Shown here: positions 1 through 7,269 of the stretch, piece after piece | Position numbering within the stretch: the stretch's first letter is position 1 | Layout: the number at the start of each line of letters is the position of its first letter | NCBI RefSeq assembly: GCF_004125265.1 | Contig: NZ_RDTE01000003.1 | Coordinates: 4,836,001-4,900,000 of the forward strand | DNA length: 64,000 nt | Direction: 5' to 3' | Source: Streptomyces lydicus | GTDB lineage: Bacteria > Actinomycetota > Actinomycetes > Streptomycetales > Streptomycetaceae | Translations under genes and position numbers: made by a program | The notes under the pieces: model-generated | What the model was told of the DNA's origin: nothing | Database searches by the model: none | The model's input: only the letters and a program-made list of their open reading frames with translations

Positions 1-1001
1 GAGGCGCCCTCGGCGATGCCGCCGAAGATCCCGCCGGCGCACAGGAAGCCGAGGCTCCAGCCCAGCAGGGTGGCGCGCTGGAGCCGCCAGGCCAGACCGA
101 AGGGGCCGCTCAGCGAGCGCGGCGCGAGCGCCGGTCCGGGGCGGGCCGGCAGAAAGCTCATACCGAGGTCACGGCGGGCGGTCAGCGCGTAGGAGGCACC
201 GGCGGCCAGGGCGGCCGCCGCCAGGAAGAGCGCGACGGTCCACCAGCGCTCGCCGGCGTACGCCCGCAGGTTCTGCGACCAGCCGATCGGCGAGACCCAG
301 GTGAGCGGGGAGCCGGCCCCGGGGGCCGCGGCGTCGCCCGCGGCGCGCAGCGCGAAGGCGAGGCCGAGCACCGCGCCGGTCAGGCCCTTGGCGAGCCGCG
401 CGCTCTCGGTCAGCTGGGCGGCGATGGCGGCCAGGCCGGCGAAGAGCAGGCCGGTGCCTCCGACGGCGGCGCCGAGCGCGAGCGAACCGGCGCCCGGCAG
501 GCCGGAGGCGGTCAGGCCGCCCGCGATCAGTGCGGCGAGCCCGGCGTTGGCGAGCAGCGCCGTCAGCAGGGACGCGGTCAGCGGCGCACGGCGGCCGATC
601 ACGCCCGCGGACAGCAGCTCCTGACGTCCCGTCTCCTCCTCCTCGCGGGTGTGCCGGACGACGATCAGCAGGCTCATCACCGCGGCGAGGACGGCGCCGA
701 AACCGGCCATCCGCCAGGCGACCAGGCCGCCGAGGGAGTCGCTGAAGACCGGTCCGTACAGCGCGCGCATCGAGCCGTTGCCGTTCATCGAGTCGGCCAG
801 CCGGGCGCGCTCGGCCGCGGTGCCGTAGACCGCCTCGAAGGACGCGCCCATGGCGGCGACGGTCAGTCCGAGGGACAGCACCCAGGCCGGGATCATCACC
901 CGGTCGCGGCGCAGCGCGAGGCGCAACAGGGCTCCGGTGCCCGCCAGTTGACGGGGGCGTGCGGCGGGCGCGGGGAGGGCCGCGGCCACGGCGGCGGTCA
1001 T
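1..1001 (-). CDS. ABC-2 type exporter permease (partial, C-terminus outside window)
   Basis: Membrane subunit of an ABC exporter. The reading frame runs leftwards from an ATG at 999-1001 and is still open at base 1, so the C-terminal part lies outside the window. The protein starts MTAAVAAALPAPAARP, then alternates hydrophobic stretches (VMIPAWVLSLGLTVAAMG, GAVLAAVMSLLIVV, AALIAGGLTASGL) with loops, including the acidic loop TREEEETGRQELLSAGVIGR typical of large actinobacterial exporter permeases of the tetronasin type. The start overlaps the stop of the upstream ATPase gene by four bases (ATGA), so the two are translationally coupled. The exported substrate cannot be read from sequence; drug or lipid export is the usual guess for this family. 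Confidence 0.85.
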   Translation of the reverse strand, partial: MTAAVAAALPAPAARPRQLAGTGALLRLALRRDRVMIPAWVLSLGLTVAAMGASFEAVYGTAAERARLADSMNGNGSMRALYGPVFSDSLGGLVAWRMAGFGAVLAAVMSLLIVVRHTREEEETGRQELLSAGVIGRRAPLTASLLTALLANAGLAALIAGGLTASGLPGAGSLALGAAVGGTGLLFAGLAAIAAQLTESARLAKGLTGAVLGLAFALRAAGDAAAPGAGSPLTWVSPIGWSQNLRAYAGERWWTVALFLAAAALAAGASYALTARRDLGMSFLPARPGPALAPRSLSGPFGLAWRLQRATLLGWSLGFLCAGGIFGGIAEGA

Positions 1002-1945
1002 CGCGCGACCGCCGCTGTGCCGCGGGGGTCGTCCTGGTAGTGGCGCAGGAAGAGCTCTTCCAGGGTGGGCGGGGTGCTGGTGAGGCTGCGGACTCCCGAG
1101 GCGGTGAGCGAGCGCAGGACGGCGTCGAGCTTGCCGTTGTCGACCTGGAGCTCGACGCGGTGGCCCGAGCTCCCCCGGAGCGGCCCGGTGGCCAGGCCGT
1201 GGACGCCGGGGAGCGCGGCCAGCGCGCCGGGCGGTCCGGCGAGTTCGGCGACGACCGAGGTGCGGGTCAGCTGCCGCAGCTCTCCCAGCGAGCCGGATGC
1301 GACGGTCCGTCCCCTGCGGATGATGCTGACGCGGTCGCAGAGCGCTTCGACCTCCGACAGCACATGGCTGGAGAGCAGCACCGTACGGCCGCGGTCGCGC
1401 GCCTCGGCGACACAGCTCCGGAAGACCTCTTCCATCAGCGGGTCCAGCCCGGAGGTGGGCTCGTCGAGGACGAGCAGATCGACGTCGGAGGCGAAGGCGG
1501 CGACCAGGGCGACCTTCTGCCGGTTGCCCTTGGAGTACGTCCGCCCCTTCTTGGTGGGGTCGAGTTCGAACCGCTCCAGGAGTTCGGCCCGCCGGCTGCG
1601 GTCCAGCCCGCCGCGCAGCCGGCCGAGGAGGTCGATGACCTCGCCGCCGGAGAGATTGCGCCACAGCGTCACATCGCCGGGGACGTAGGCGAGACGGCGG
1701 TGCAGCTCGACGGCGTCCTGCCAGGGGTCCTCGCCCAGGAGCCGGACCGTGCCGCCGTCGGCGCGCAGCAGGCCGAGCAGGACGCGGATCGTCGTGGACT
1801 TCCCGGCGCCGTTGGGGCCGAGGAAGCCGTGGACCTCACCGGCCTCGACGTGCAGATCGAGGCCGTCCAGTGCGCGGGTGCGGCCGAAGGACTTGCGCAG
1901 GCCGTCGACCCGGACCGCCGGAGCGGAGGAGAGTGCCTTGGTCAT
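998..1945 (-). CDS. ABC transporter ATP-binding protein
   Basis: ATPase subunit (315 aa) of the exporter whose permease follows. Walker A GPNGAGKST is at residues 43-51. The signature region is YSKGNRQKV, the form seen in ABC-2 exporters, followed by Walker B LLVLDEPTSGLDP and the H-loop SSHVLSE. The C-terminal extension (THPTLEELFL-like segment TPPTLEELFLRHY) is typical of drug-resistance ATPases of the DrrA/CcmA type. It is divergent from the MarR/GbsR-type regulator gene at 2039, and the 93-base gap holds a perfect palindrome, so repression by that regulator is likely. Substrate unknown. Confidence 0.93.
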   Translation of the reverse strand: MTKALSSAPAVRVDGLRKSFGRTRALDGLDLHVEAGEVHGFLGPNGAGKSTTIRVLLGLLRADGGTVRLLGEDPWQDAVELHRRLAYVPGDVTLWRNLSGGEVIDLLGRLRGGLDRSRRAELLERFELDPTKKGRTYSKGNRQKVALVAAFASDVDLLVLDEPTSGLDPLMEEVFRSCVAEARDRGRTVLLSSHVLSEVEALCDRVSIIRRGRTVASGSLGELRQLTRTSVVAELAGPPGALAALPGVHGLATGPLRGSSGHRVELQVDNGKLDAVLRSLTASGVRSLTSTPPTLEELFLRHYQDDPRGTAAVAR

Positions 1946-1965
1946 GCTTCGGAAAGTACGCTAGT

Positions 1966-1981
1966 TTCACAAATTTGTGAA
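1966..1981. promoter_or_regulatory. Perfect 16-bp palindrome, probable operator
   Basis: TTCACAAATTTGTGAA is a perfect inverted repeat in the divergent gap between the ABC exporter operon and the MarR/GbsR-type regulator. It stands out as AT-rich in a very GC-rich background. Its position suits a site bound by the regulator dimer to control both directions; binding is inferred. Confidence 0.7.
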
Positions 1982-2038
1982 GTTAAGAAAACGTATAAAG
2001 TTGGAGGGGTGGCGCTGATCAGGGGAGATGATGCGGAC

Positions 2039-2584
2039 ATGAGCGAGCAGCGACAGCACGGCGCGGGCCGGGCCGCGCAGACGGCCCGGGACAAGCGCGA
2101 CGACGAGGCGGTCTCGCAGTTCGTCGAGCGGTTCGCGGCCCAGCTCGTCGACGCCGGTATGCAGCGGATGTCCGCCCGCGTCTTCGCCTGTCTGCTGGCC
2201 TCCGACTCCGGCGTGCTGACCTCCGCCGAACTCGGCGAGCGCCTGCAGGTCAGCCCCGCCGCCGTCTCCGGCGCGATCCGCTACCTCTCCCAGGTCGACA
2301 TGGTCAGCAGGGAGCGCGAGCCGGGCTCCCGCCGCGACCGCTACCGCGTGCACAGCGACCAGTGGTACGAGGCGCTGGCCCGCCGGGACAACGTCCTCAC
2401 CCGCTGGGAGGGCACCCTGCGCGACGGCGTCGAGAGCCTGGGCGAGGACTCCCCGGCGGGCCGCCGGATGAGCGAGACGCTGGTCTTCTTCGAGTTCCTG
2501 CAGAAAGAGCTCGCCGGGCTGCTGGAGCGCTGGCGCGAGCACCGCGACCGGATGCGGGCCGAGTACGACCACGCCGCCCGCTGA
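2039..2584 (+). CDS. MarR/GbsR-type winged-helix transcriptional regulator
   Basis: Dimeric DNA-binding regulator, 181 aa. The centre shows a winged helix: SARVFACLLASDSGVLTSAEL, recognition helix LQVSPAAVSGAIRYL, then a wing with EREPGSRRDRYRV. The C-terminal half is a long helical region (FFEFLQKELAGLLERWREH) suited to dimerisation. The ATG at 2039 is preceded by AGGGGAG at 2021-2027; a much longer upstream extension of the frame runs through the opposite-strand ABC gene and is not real. Divergent from the ABC exporter genes with the palindrome at 1966-1981 between them, it is probably their local repressor, released by an exported compound. Ligand unknown. Confidence 0.88.
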   Translation: MSEQRQHGAGRAAQTARDKRDDEAVSQFVERFAAQLVDAGMQRMSARVFACLLASDSGVLTSAELGERLQVSPAAVSGAIRYLSQVDMVSREREPGSRRDRYRVHSDQWYEALARRDNVLTRWEGTLRDGVESLGEDSPAGRRMSETLVFFEFLQKELAGLLERWREHRDRMRAEYDHAAR

Positions 2585-2599
2585 GGCACCGGCCGGCGC

Positions 2600-3610
2600 T
2601 CACCCCCGGGGCAGCTGGAGCCGCCAGGCCCCCGGCTGCAGGGTCCAGGTGCGGGTCCTGACCGGCCCGCCGACCACCGCATCCGCCCGGTAGTGGAAGT
2701 CCGCGCCGGACACCGTCACCGCCCGCGCCCGGGTCCGTACCGGCCGGCCTCCGCCCGGCCAGTGCACCACCACCTCGGCCAGCGCGTCACCGGCCCCGGA
2801 CCGCGGCCCGTCCGCCCCGGCCCGTCCGCCGGGCACCACCGACACCCCGCGCACCGGCCGGTCCAGGTCCGCCAGCAGCACCCCGTCCGCCTCGATCCGC
2901 AGCCGCTGCCCCGGCACCCGTGCGCGCCGCCCGCCCAGCCCGGCGGCCGGCGCGGCCAGCAGCGACAGCGCCGTACGGGCGGTCCGCGCGGCCGGCTGCC
3001 ACCACGGCCGGTGCCCGTCGAGCCCGCCCGCCACGTCGTCCGGCGCCTCCACGGCCTCGCGGGCCTCCCGCGGATCCGCCGGGGGCACCGCGGGGACCGC
3101 GGCCGGCACATACACCCCGCCGCCCTGCCGGGCCACCGCGCTCCCGCAGGGGATCCGCAGCCCGCCGAGCACGATGCCGTCGCTGTCGTCCGTGAGCAGG
3201 TCCCGCGGCCGCTCCCCGCCGTCCAGGACGGCGCGGGCGGCGGCCACCGTGTCCGTGGGGATGCCCAGCGTGCGGCTCAGCGCCACGGCGGCCGGAGCGC
3301 CGACCGGGACCATCGACAGCGGCACCGCGGCCAGCTCGCGTTCCTTGTGCAGCAGGCCCACCACCCGCAGCAGCGCCCGGTCGTCACCGATCACCACCGG
3401 CCGCCGGTGGCCGCGCCGGGCCAGGACCCGCGCGAACTCCTCCGGCCCCTCCGGAAGGCAGATTTTCGCCCCCGCGCCCGCGCACAGGACATCCTTCGCG
3501 ATCCGCACGGACTCGCCGTCCGTACTGCGGGCGACCGGGTCGATGACCACGAGCAGGGGGTGCCCCCGAACGGAGTCCACGGGAAAGTGCCCAGAAGGCT
3601 GCGCCGACAC
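2600..3610 (-). CDS. Diacylglycerol-kinase-family protein (divergent catalytic loop)
   Basis: Protein of 336 aa resembling the YegS/LCB5-like lipid kinase family: an N-terminal Rossmann-like domain (PLLVVIDPVARS, RRPVVIGDDRALLRVVGLL) and a C-terminal beta-rich domain. In active kinases the loop after the third strand reads GGDGT; here the matching position reads IGDDRALL, so activity is doubtful. GTG start at 3608-3610 has AAGGA six bases upstream. It is divergent from purA across a gap of 176 bases containing a strong hairpin. The C-terminal third is rich in Arg/Gly/Pro and poorly conserved looking. Family placement is moderately sure; a catalytically dead or altered-substrate member is possible. 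Confidence 0.7.
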   Translation of the reverse strand: MSAQPSGHFPVDSVRGHPLLVVIDPVARSTDGESVRIAKDVLCAGAGAKICLPEGPEEFARVLARRGHRRPVVIGDDRALLRVVGLLHKERELAAVPLSMVPVGAPAAVALSRTLGIPTDTVAAARAVLDGGERPRDLLTDDSDGIVLGGLRIPCGSAVARQGGGVYVPAAVPAVPPADPREAREAVEAPDDVAGGLDGHRPWWQPAARTARTALSLLAAPAAGLGGRRARVPGQRLRIEADGVLLADLDRPVRGVSVVPGGRAGADGPRSGAGDALAEVVVHWPGGGRPVRTRARAVTVSGADFHYRADAVVGGPVRTRTWTLQPGAWRLQLPRG

Positions 3611-3644
3611 CTCGGTCCTTCCTCAGGTAGCATCTCGGTGCAAG

Positions 3645-3672
3645 AGCCCCTTGCGCTATTGCGCCAGGGGCT
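3645..3672 (+). promoter_or_regulatory. Strong hairpin in the purA upstream region
   Basis: AGCCCCT (3645-3651) pairs with AGGGGCT (3666-3672), with an inner GCGC/GCGC stem and a TATT loop. It lies between the divergent kinase-like gene and purA, 115 bases before the purA start. It could be an RNA hairpin in a purA leader, an operator, or a terminator of reads coming from the left; there is no U-run. Confidence 0.5.
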
Positions 3673-3786
3673 TCGTCTATTCCGGGGCACCGGTCCGATG
3701 TCTCCAGCGATGACGTGCGCGTGAACACACAACGCCATGCCATCCACGCACGTTGGACATGCCCCGCCCGGAAGGGGTGTACGCCT

Positions 3787-5073
3787 GTGCCCGCACTTGT
3801 GCTGCTCGGTGCTCAGTGGGGTGATGAGGGCAAGGGAAAGGCCACCGACCTGCTCGGTGGGTCCGTGGACTATGTGGTGCGCTACCAGGGCGGCAACAAT
3901 GCCGGCCACACGGTCGTCGTCGGCGACCAGAAGTACGCGCTGCACCTTCTCCCTTCCGGAATCCTCTCCCCGGGGTGCACCCCGGTCATCGGCAACGGTG
4001 TCGTGGTCGACCCGGCGGTCCTGCTCTCCGAGCTGAGCGGACTCAACGAGCGCGGCGTCGACACGTCCAAGCTGCTGCTCAGCGGTAACGCGCACCTGAT
4101 CACGCCGTACAACATCACCGTCGACAAGGTGACGGAACGGTTCCTCGGGAAGCGGAAGATCGGCACCACCGGCCGCGGCATCGGCCCGACCTACGCCGAC
4201 AAGATCAACCGCGTGGGCATCCGGGTGCAGGACCTCTACGACGAGTCGATCCTCATGCAGAAGGTCGAGGCGGCCCTGGAGGTCAAGAACCAGCTGCTGT
4301 CCAAGCTCTACAACCGCCGCGCCATCGAGGCCGGCCAGGTCGTCGAGGAGCTGCTGGGCTACGCCGACCAGATCAAGGGCTATGTCGCCGACACCACCCT
4401 GATCCTCAACAAGGCGCTCGACGACGACAAGGTGGTCCTCTTCGAGGGCGGCCAGGGCACGCTGCTGGACATCGACCACGGCACGTACCCCTTCGTCACG
4501 TCCTCGAACCCGACCGCGGGCGGCGCCTGCACGGGCGCCGGCGTCGGCCCCACGAAGATCAACCGCGTCATCGGCATCCTCAAGGCCTATACGACGCGCG
4601 TCGGCGCCGGTCCGTTCCCGACCGAGCTGTTCGACGAGGACGGCGAGGCGCTGCGCCGGATCGGCGGCGAGCGCGGTGTCACCACCGGCCGCGACCGCCG
4701 CTGCGGCTGGTTCGACGCGGTCATCGCCCGCTACGCCACCCGCGTCAACGGCCTGACCGACTTCTTCCTCACCAAGCTCGACGTGCTCACCGGCTGGGAG
4801 CAGATCCCGGTCTGCGTGGCCTACGAGATCGACGGCAAGCGCGTCGAGGAGCTGCCCTACAGCCAGTCCGACTTCCACCACGCGAAGCCGGTCTACGAGA
4901 CGCTGCCGGGCTGGTCCGAGGACATCACCAAGGCGAAGTCCTTCTCCGACCTGCCGAAGAACGCCCAGGCCTACGTCAAGGCCCTGGAGGAGATGTCCGG
5001 CGCCCCGATCTCCGCGATCGGCGTCGGCCCCGGCCGGGACGAGACGATCGAGATCAACTCGTTCCTGTCGTAG
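3787..5073 (+). CDS. purA: Adenylosuccinate synthetase
   Basis: Catalyses GTP-dependent joining of IMP and aspartate to adenylosuccinate, first step of the AMP branch of purine synthesis, in the cytosol. 428 aa, normal family length. Family motifs are all present: GDEGKGK near the N-terminus with the catalytic Asp, NAGHTV with the catalytic His, GTTGRGIGPTYADK for IMP binding, FEGGQGTLLD, TTGRDRRCGWFD and the guanine-binding TKLDVL. GTG at 3787 is chosen because GGAAGGGG lies just upstream and the protein then begins MPALVLLGAQWGDEGKGK; in-frame upstream codons to 3715 look non-coding. It stands alone, followed by a terminator hairpin, and marks the left edge of the defence island. Confidence 0.98.
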   Translation: MPALVLLGAQWGDEGKGKATDLLGGSVDYVVRYQGGNNAGHTVVVGDQKYALHLLPSGILSPGCTPVIGNGVVVDPAVLLSELSGLNERGVDTSKLLLSGNAHLITPYNITVDKVTERFLGKRKIGTTGRGIGPTYADKINRVGIRVQDLYDESILMQKVEAALEVKNQLLSKLYNRRAIEAGQVVEELLGYADQIKGYVADTTLILNKALDDDKVVLFEGGQGTLLDIDHGTYPFVTSSNPTAGGACTGAGVGPTKINRVIGILKAYTTRVGAGPFPTELFDEDGEALRRIGGERGVTTGRDRRCGWFDAVIARYATRVNGLTDFFLTKLDVLTGWEQIPVCVAYEIDGKRVEELPYSQSDFHHAKPVYETLPGWSEDITKAKSFSDLPKNAQAYVKALEEMSGAPISAIGVGPGRDETIEINSFLS

Positions 5074-5093
5074 GACTGTTGTCCACCCGTGGT

Positions 5094-5127
5094 GTGCCCG
5101 TCTGCTTCTCAAGAGGCAGACGGGCAC
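5094..5127 (+). terminator. Terminator hairpin after purA
   Basis: GTGCCCGTCTGC (5094-5105) pairs with GCAGACGGGCAC (5116-5127); the intervening bases extend the stem with TCT/AGA. Long GC-rich stem without a U-run, as is common in Streptomyces. It separates purA from the defence genes. Confidence 0.8.
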
Positions 5128-5167
5128 TGGGCAACATCGTTACGCTGTGCTCCATGAAGGAGACGGA

Positions 5168-6430
5168 ATGCTGCTGAGATTCCGGACGGCAAATGTGCGG
5201 TCCCTGCGTGCGGAGCAGGAGCTGTCGTTCGTCGTGCCCGAAGACGAGGAAGGCGCGGCCGCTAAGCTGCTCCCGCTCTCCGACGGCAAGCAGCTCCCCG
5301 TCTACCCGGTCCTCGGCATCTTCGGCGCCAACGCCTCCGGCAAGTCGAACGTCATCACCGCCCTGAAGAAGATGCGGGAGGCCGTTCTCAGTTCGTACGC
5401 GGCGTGGACGTCGTACGAGGGCATCCCGCGCGAAGAGTTCGCACTCGATCCCAAGGCGGCGGCGGAGACCACCCTGTACGAGGCGGATTTCGTCATGGAG
5501 GACGGGGTCCGCTGGTCGTACGGCTTCGAACTGGGCGAGCGCAGGGTCGAGGCGGAATGGCTCTTCGCGTACCCCAAGGGCCGGCGGCAGGTCTGGTTCG
5601 ACCGGGACGCTTCCCGTGAGAAGGAATTCGACTTCCCCGGTGACCGGCTGCAGGACCGTGCCCTGCTCGCGCGCATGACCCGCCCCAACGCCCTGCTGCT
5701 GACCCGCGCGGCCAACGACGGTCACCCGCAGCTCACCCCCGTCTACGACTGGTTCAAGCAGAATCTCTGGGATGTCACCCCGGAGACCGAGCGACGCCAG
5801 CGCGAGGCGTTCACCGCTCAGCGCCTCCTGGAGAGCGAGGAGTCACGGCGGCGGGTGGAGGAGCTGCTGCGCGTCGCCGACCTGGGCATCTCGGGGGCCG
5901 AGGTGGAACGCGACTCCGGAGGCCGCCCCAGGGTCCGGCTGATCCACTCCAGCAGCGGCGAGGAGACCGTACTGGACTGGGAAGCGGAGTCCTTCGGCAC
6001 CCGCTCGTGGTTCGCCCTGATCGGCCCGCTGCTGCTCGCCCTTGACACGGGCGCTGTCCTGCTAATCGACGAGCTGGACGCCAGCCTGCACTCCCGCTTC
6101 GCGGCCGAGGTCGTACGCCTCTTCCAGGCGCCGTGGGTGAACCCCAAGGGCGCGCAGCTGATCTTCACGGCGCATGATCCGTCGCTGCTGCGGGGCCCGG
6201 CCGGTGAGCGTTTCCTGGCCCCGGGACAGATCTGGTTGACGGAGAAGGACAAGCACGGGGCCACAGCACTGTTCCCCATTTCCGACCTCCAGCCCGCCGA
6301 GGAGGAGGACCTGATGACCTCCTATCTCGAAGGGGCCTTCGGCGGTGTGCCACGGATGACCGAAGGCAAAGTGGGGCGAAGGCTCTTGCGGACGGCCGCG
6401 GCACTGCAGATGGAGACGGAAGAGATCTGA
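5168..6430 (+). CDS. RloA/AbiLi-type AAA ATPase, defence ATPase
   Basis: ABC/OLD-like ATPase, 420 aa, that pairs with the RloB protein encoded next. N-terminus MLLRFRTANVRSLRAEQEL matches the usual start of AAA_21/AAA_15 ATPases. Walker A GANASGKSN is at residues 53-61; Walker B LLIDELDASLH has Asp301 and Glu302; a switch histidine lies in TAHDPSLL (His336). ATG at 5168 is preceded by AAGGAGA; a GTG 21 bases upstream is less likely. Stop and next start share one base (TGATG), so the pair is coupled. Such pairs are known as restriction-linked ORFs and as the lactococcal abortive-infection system AbiL, and are related to PARIS. A phage-sensing ATPase role is inferred from family and from the type I restriction genes next door. 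Confidence 0.88.
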   Translation: MLLRFRTANVRSLRAEQELSFVVPEDEEGAAAKLLPLSDGKQLPVYPVLGIFGANASGKSNVITALKKMREAVLSSYAAWTSYEGIPREEFALDPKAAAETTLYEADFVMEDGVRWSYGFELGERRVEAEWLFAYPKGRRQVWFDRDASREKEFDFPGDRLQDRALLARMTRPNALLLTRAANDGHPQLTPVYDWFKQNLWDVTPETERRQREAFTAQRLLESEESRRRVEELLRVADLGISGAEVERDSGGRPRVRLIHSSSGEETVLDWEAESFGTRSWFALIGPLLLALDTGAVLLIDELDASLHSRFAAEVVRLFQAPWVNPKGAQLIFTAHDPSLLRGPAGERFLAPGQIWLTEKDKHGATALFPISDLQPAEEEDLMTSYLEGAFGGVPRMTEGKVGRRLLRTAAALQMETEEI

Positions 6431-7170
6431 TGGCCAGGGACAAGGGGAGGGACAAGCTCCAGCGCGAGCGTCCTGCCAAGTGGGCCGGAAACCACGAAAA
6501 ACGCCGGGTGTATGTCTACGCCGAGGGCAAGGTCACCGAGAAGGAATACATCGACCTCATCCATGCGGACGGCATTCCGAAGAAACCGGATCAAAAGGTC
6601 GATATCCACTTCATGAATGCGATGGCCGTAGGGGACGACCGTAAGCCCTTGACCATGGTGAAGCAGGCAGTCAAGGTGCTGCGTGATGTGGAGCGGCAAG
6701 CAGAGCGCAACGGCTTGGACGAGGACGACTGGCGCTGGCCACATGTCTGGGTCCTCTTCGACCGTGACAGGCACGAGGACATTACCGAGGCGTTCAAAAT
6801 GGCGAAGAAGGCCGGCGTGCGGATCGCGTATTCCCACCCCTGCTTCGAGCTGTGGCGGTTGCTCCACTACAAGAACTACACCAGCACCTTCGGCGGTGTC
6901 TGCGACAGTGCCAACGACAAGCTGCGGGAGCAGCCCGGATTTGCCCAGACATACGGGAAGAACGTGAAAAAGGTCAGCGTGCCGGAGTCGAAGCACGTGC
7001 ACCCGGGGCAGATCACGGGGAAAGTGCAGGGGCGCAGCCGCTATGCCAACGCCAAGCGCTTCGCCCAGACGATGAGCGAACGGCACGACGGGGCCAATCA
7101 GAACGACTGGGATCCGTACACCGATATGTGGCGTTTCGTGGAAGAAGGGCTGCTGCTCAGCGGCTACTAG
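6430..7170 (+). CDS. RloB/AbiLii-type Toprim-like protein
   Basis: Partner of the preceding ATPase, 246 aa. It has the RloB hallmarks: AEGKVTEKEY with Glu32, an acidic pair in FDRDRHED (Asp111, Asp113), and SHPCFELWRLLHY (Cys138-Trp142). These make up a Toprim-like metal-binding site, so nuclease activity against RNA or DNA is the family expectation; not proven here. The N-terminal 25 residues are strongly basic. Base composition is less GC-rich than the surrounding housekeeping genes (for example gatatccacttcatgaatgc), a sign of horizontal transfer. ATG overlaps the upstream stop by one base. A 99-base gap separates it from hsdM, so it may be transcribed with the restriction genes. Confidence 0.88.
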   Translation: MARDKGRDKLQRERPAKWAGNHEKRRVYVYAEGKVTEKEYIDLIHADGIPKKPDQKVDIHFMNAMAVGDDRKPLTMVKQAVKVLRDVERQAERNGLDEDDWRWPHVWVLFDRDRHEDITEAFKMAKKAGVRIAYSHPCFELWRLLHYKNYTSTFGGVCDSANDKLREQPGFAQTYGKNVKKVSVPESKHVHPGQITGKVQGRSRYANAKRFAQTMSERHDGANQNDWDPYTDMWRFVEEGLLLSGY

Positions 7171-7269
7171 GCTGCATGGTTTCGCCTTGTGGACGGCGCG
7201 CAGCGAGCCGGATCTCCGGCTTCCGTCCCAGCCCCCTCTCGATCAGAACTAGGAATTCAGGAGCCGTAC

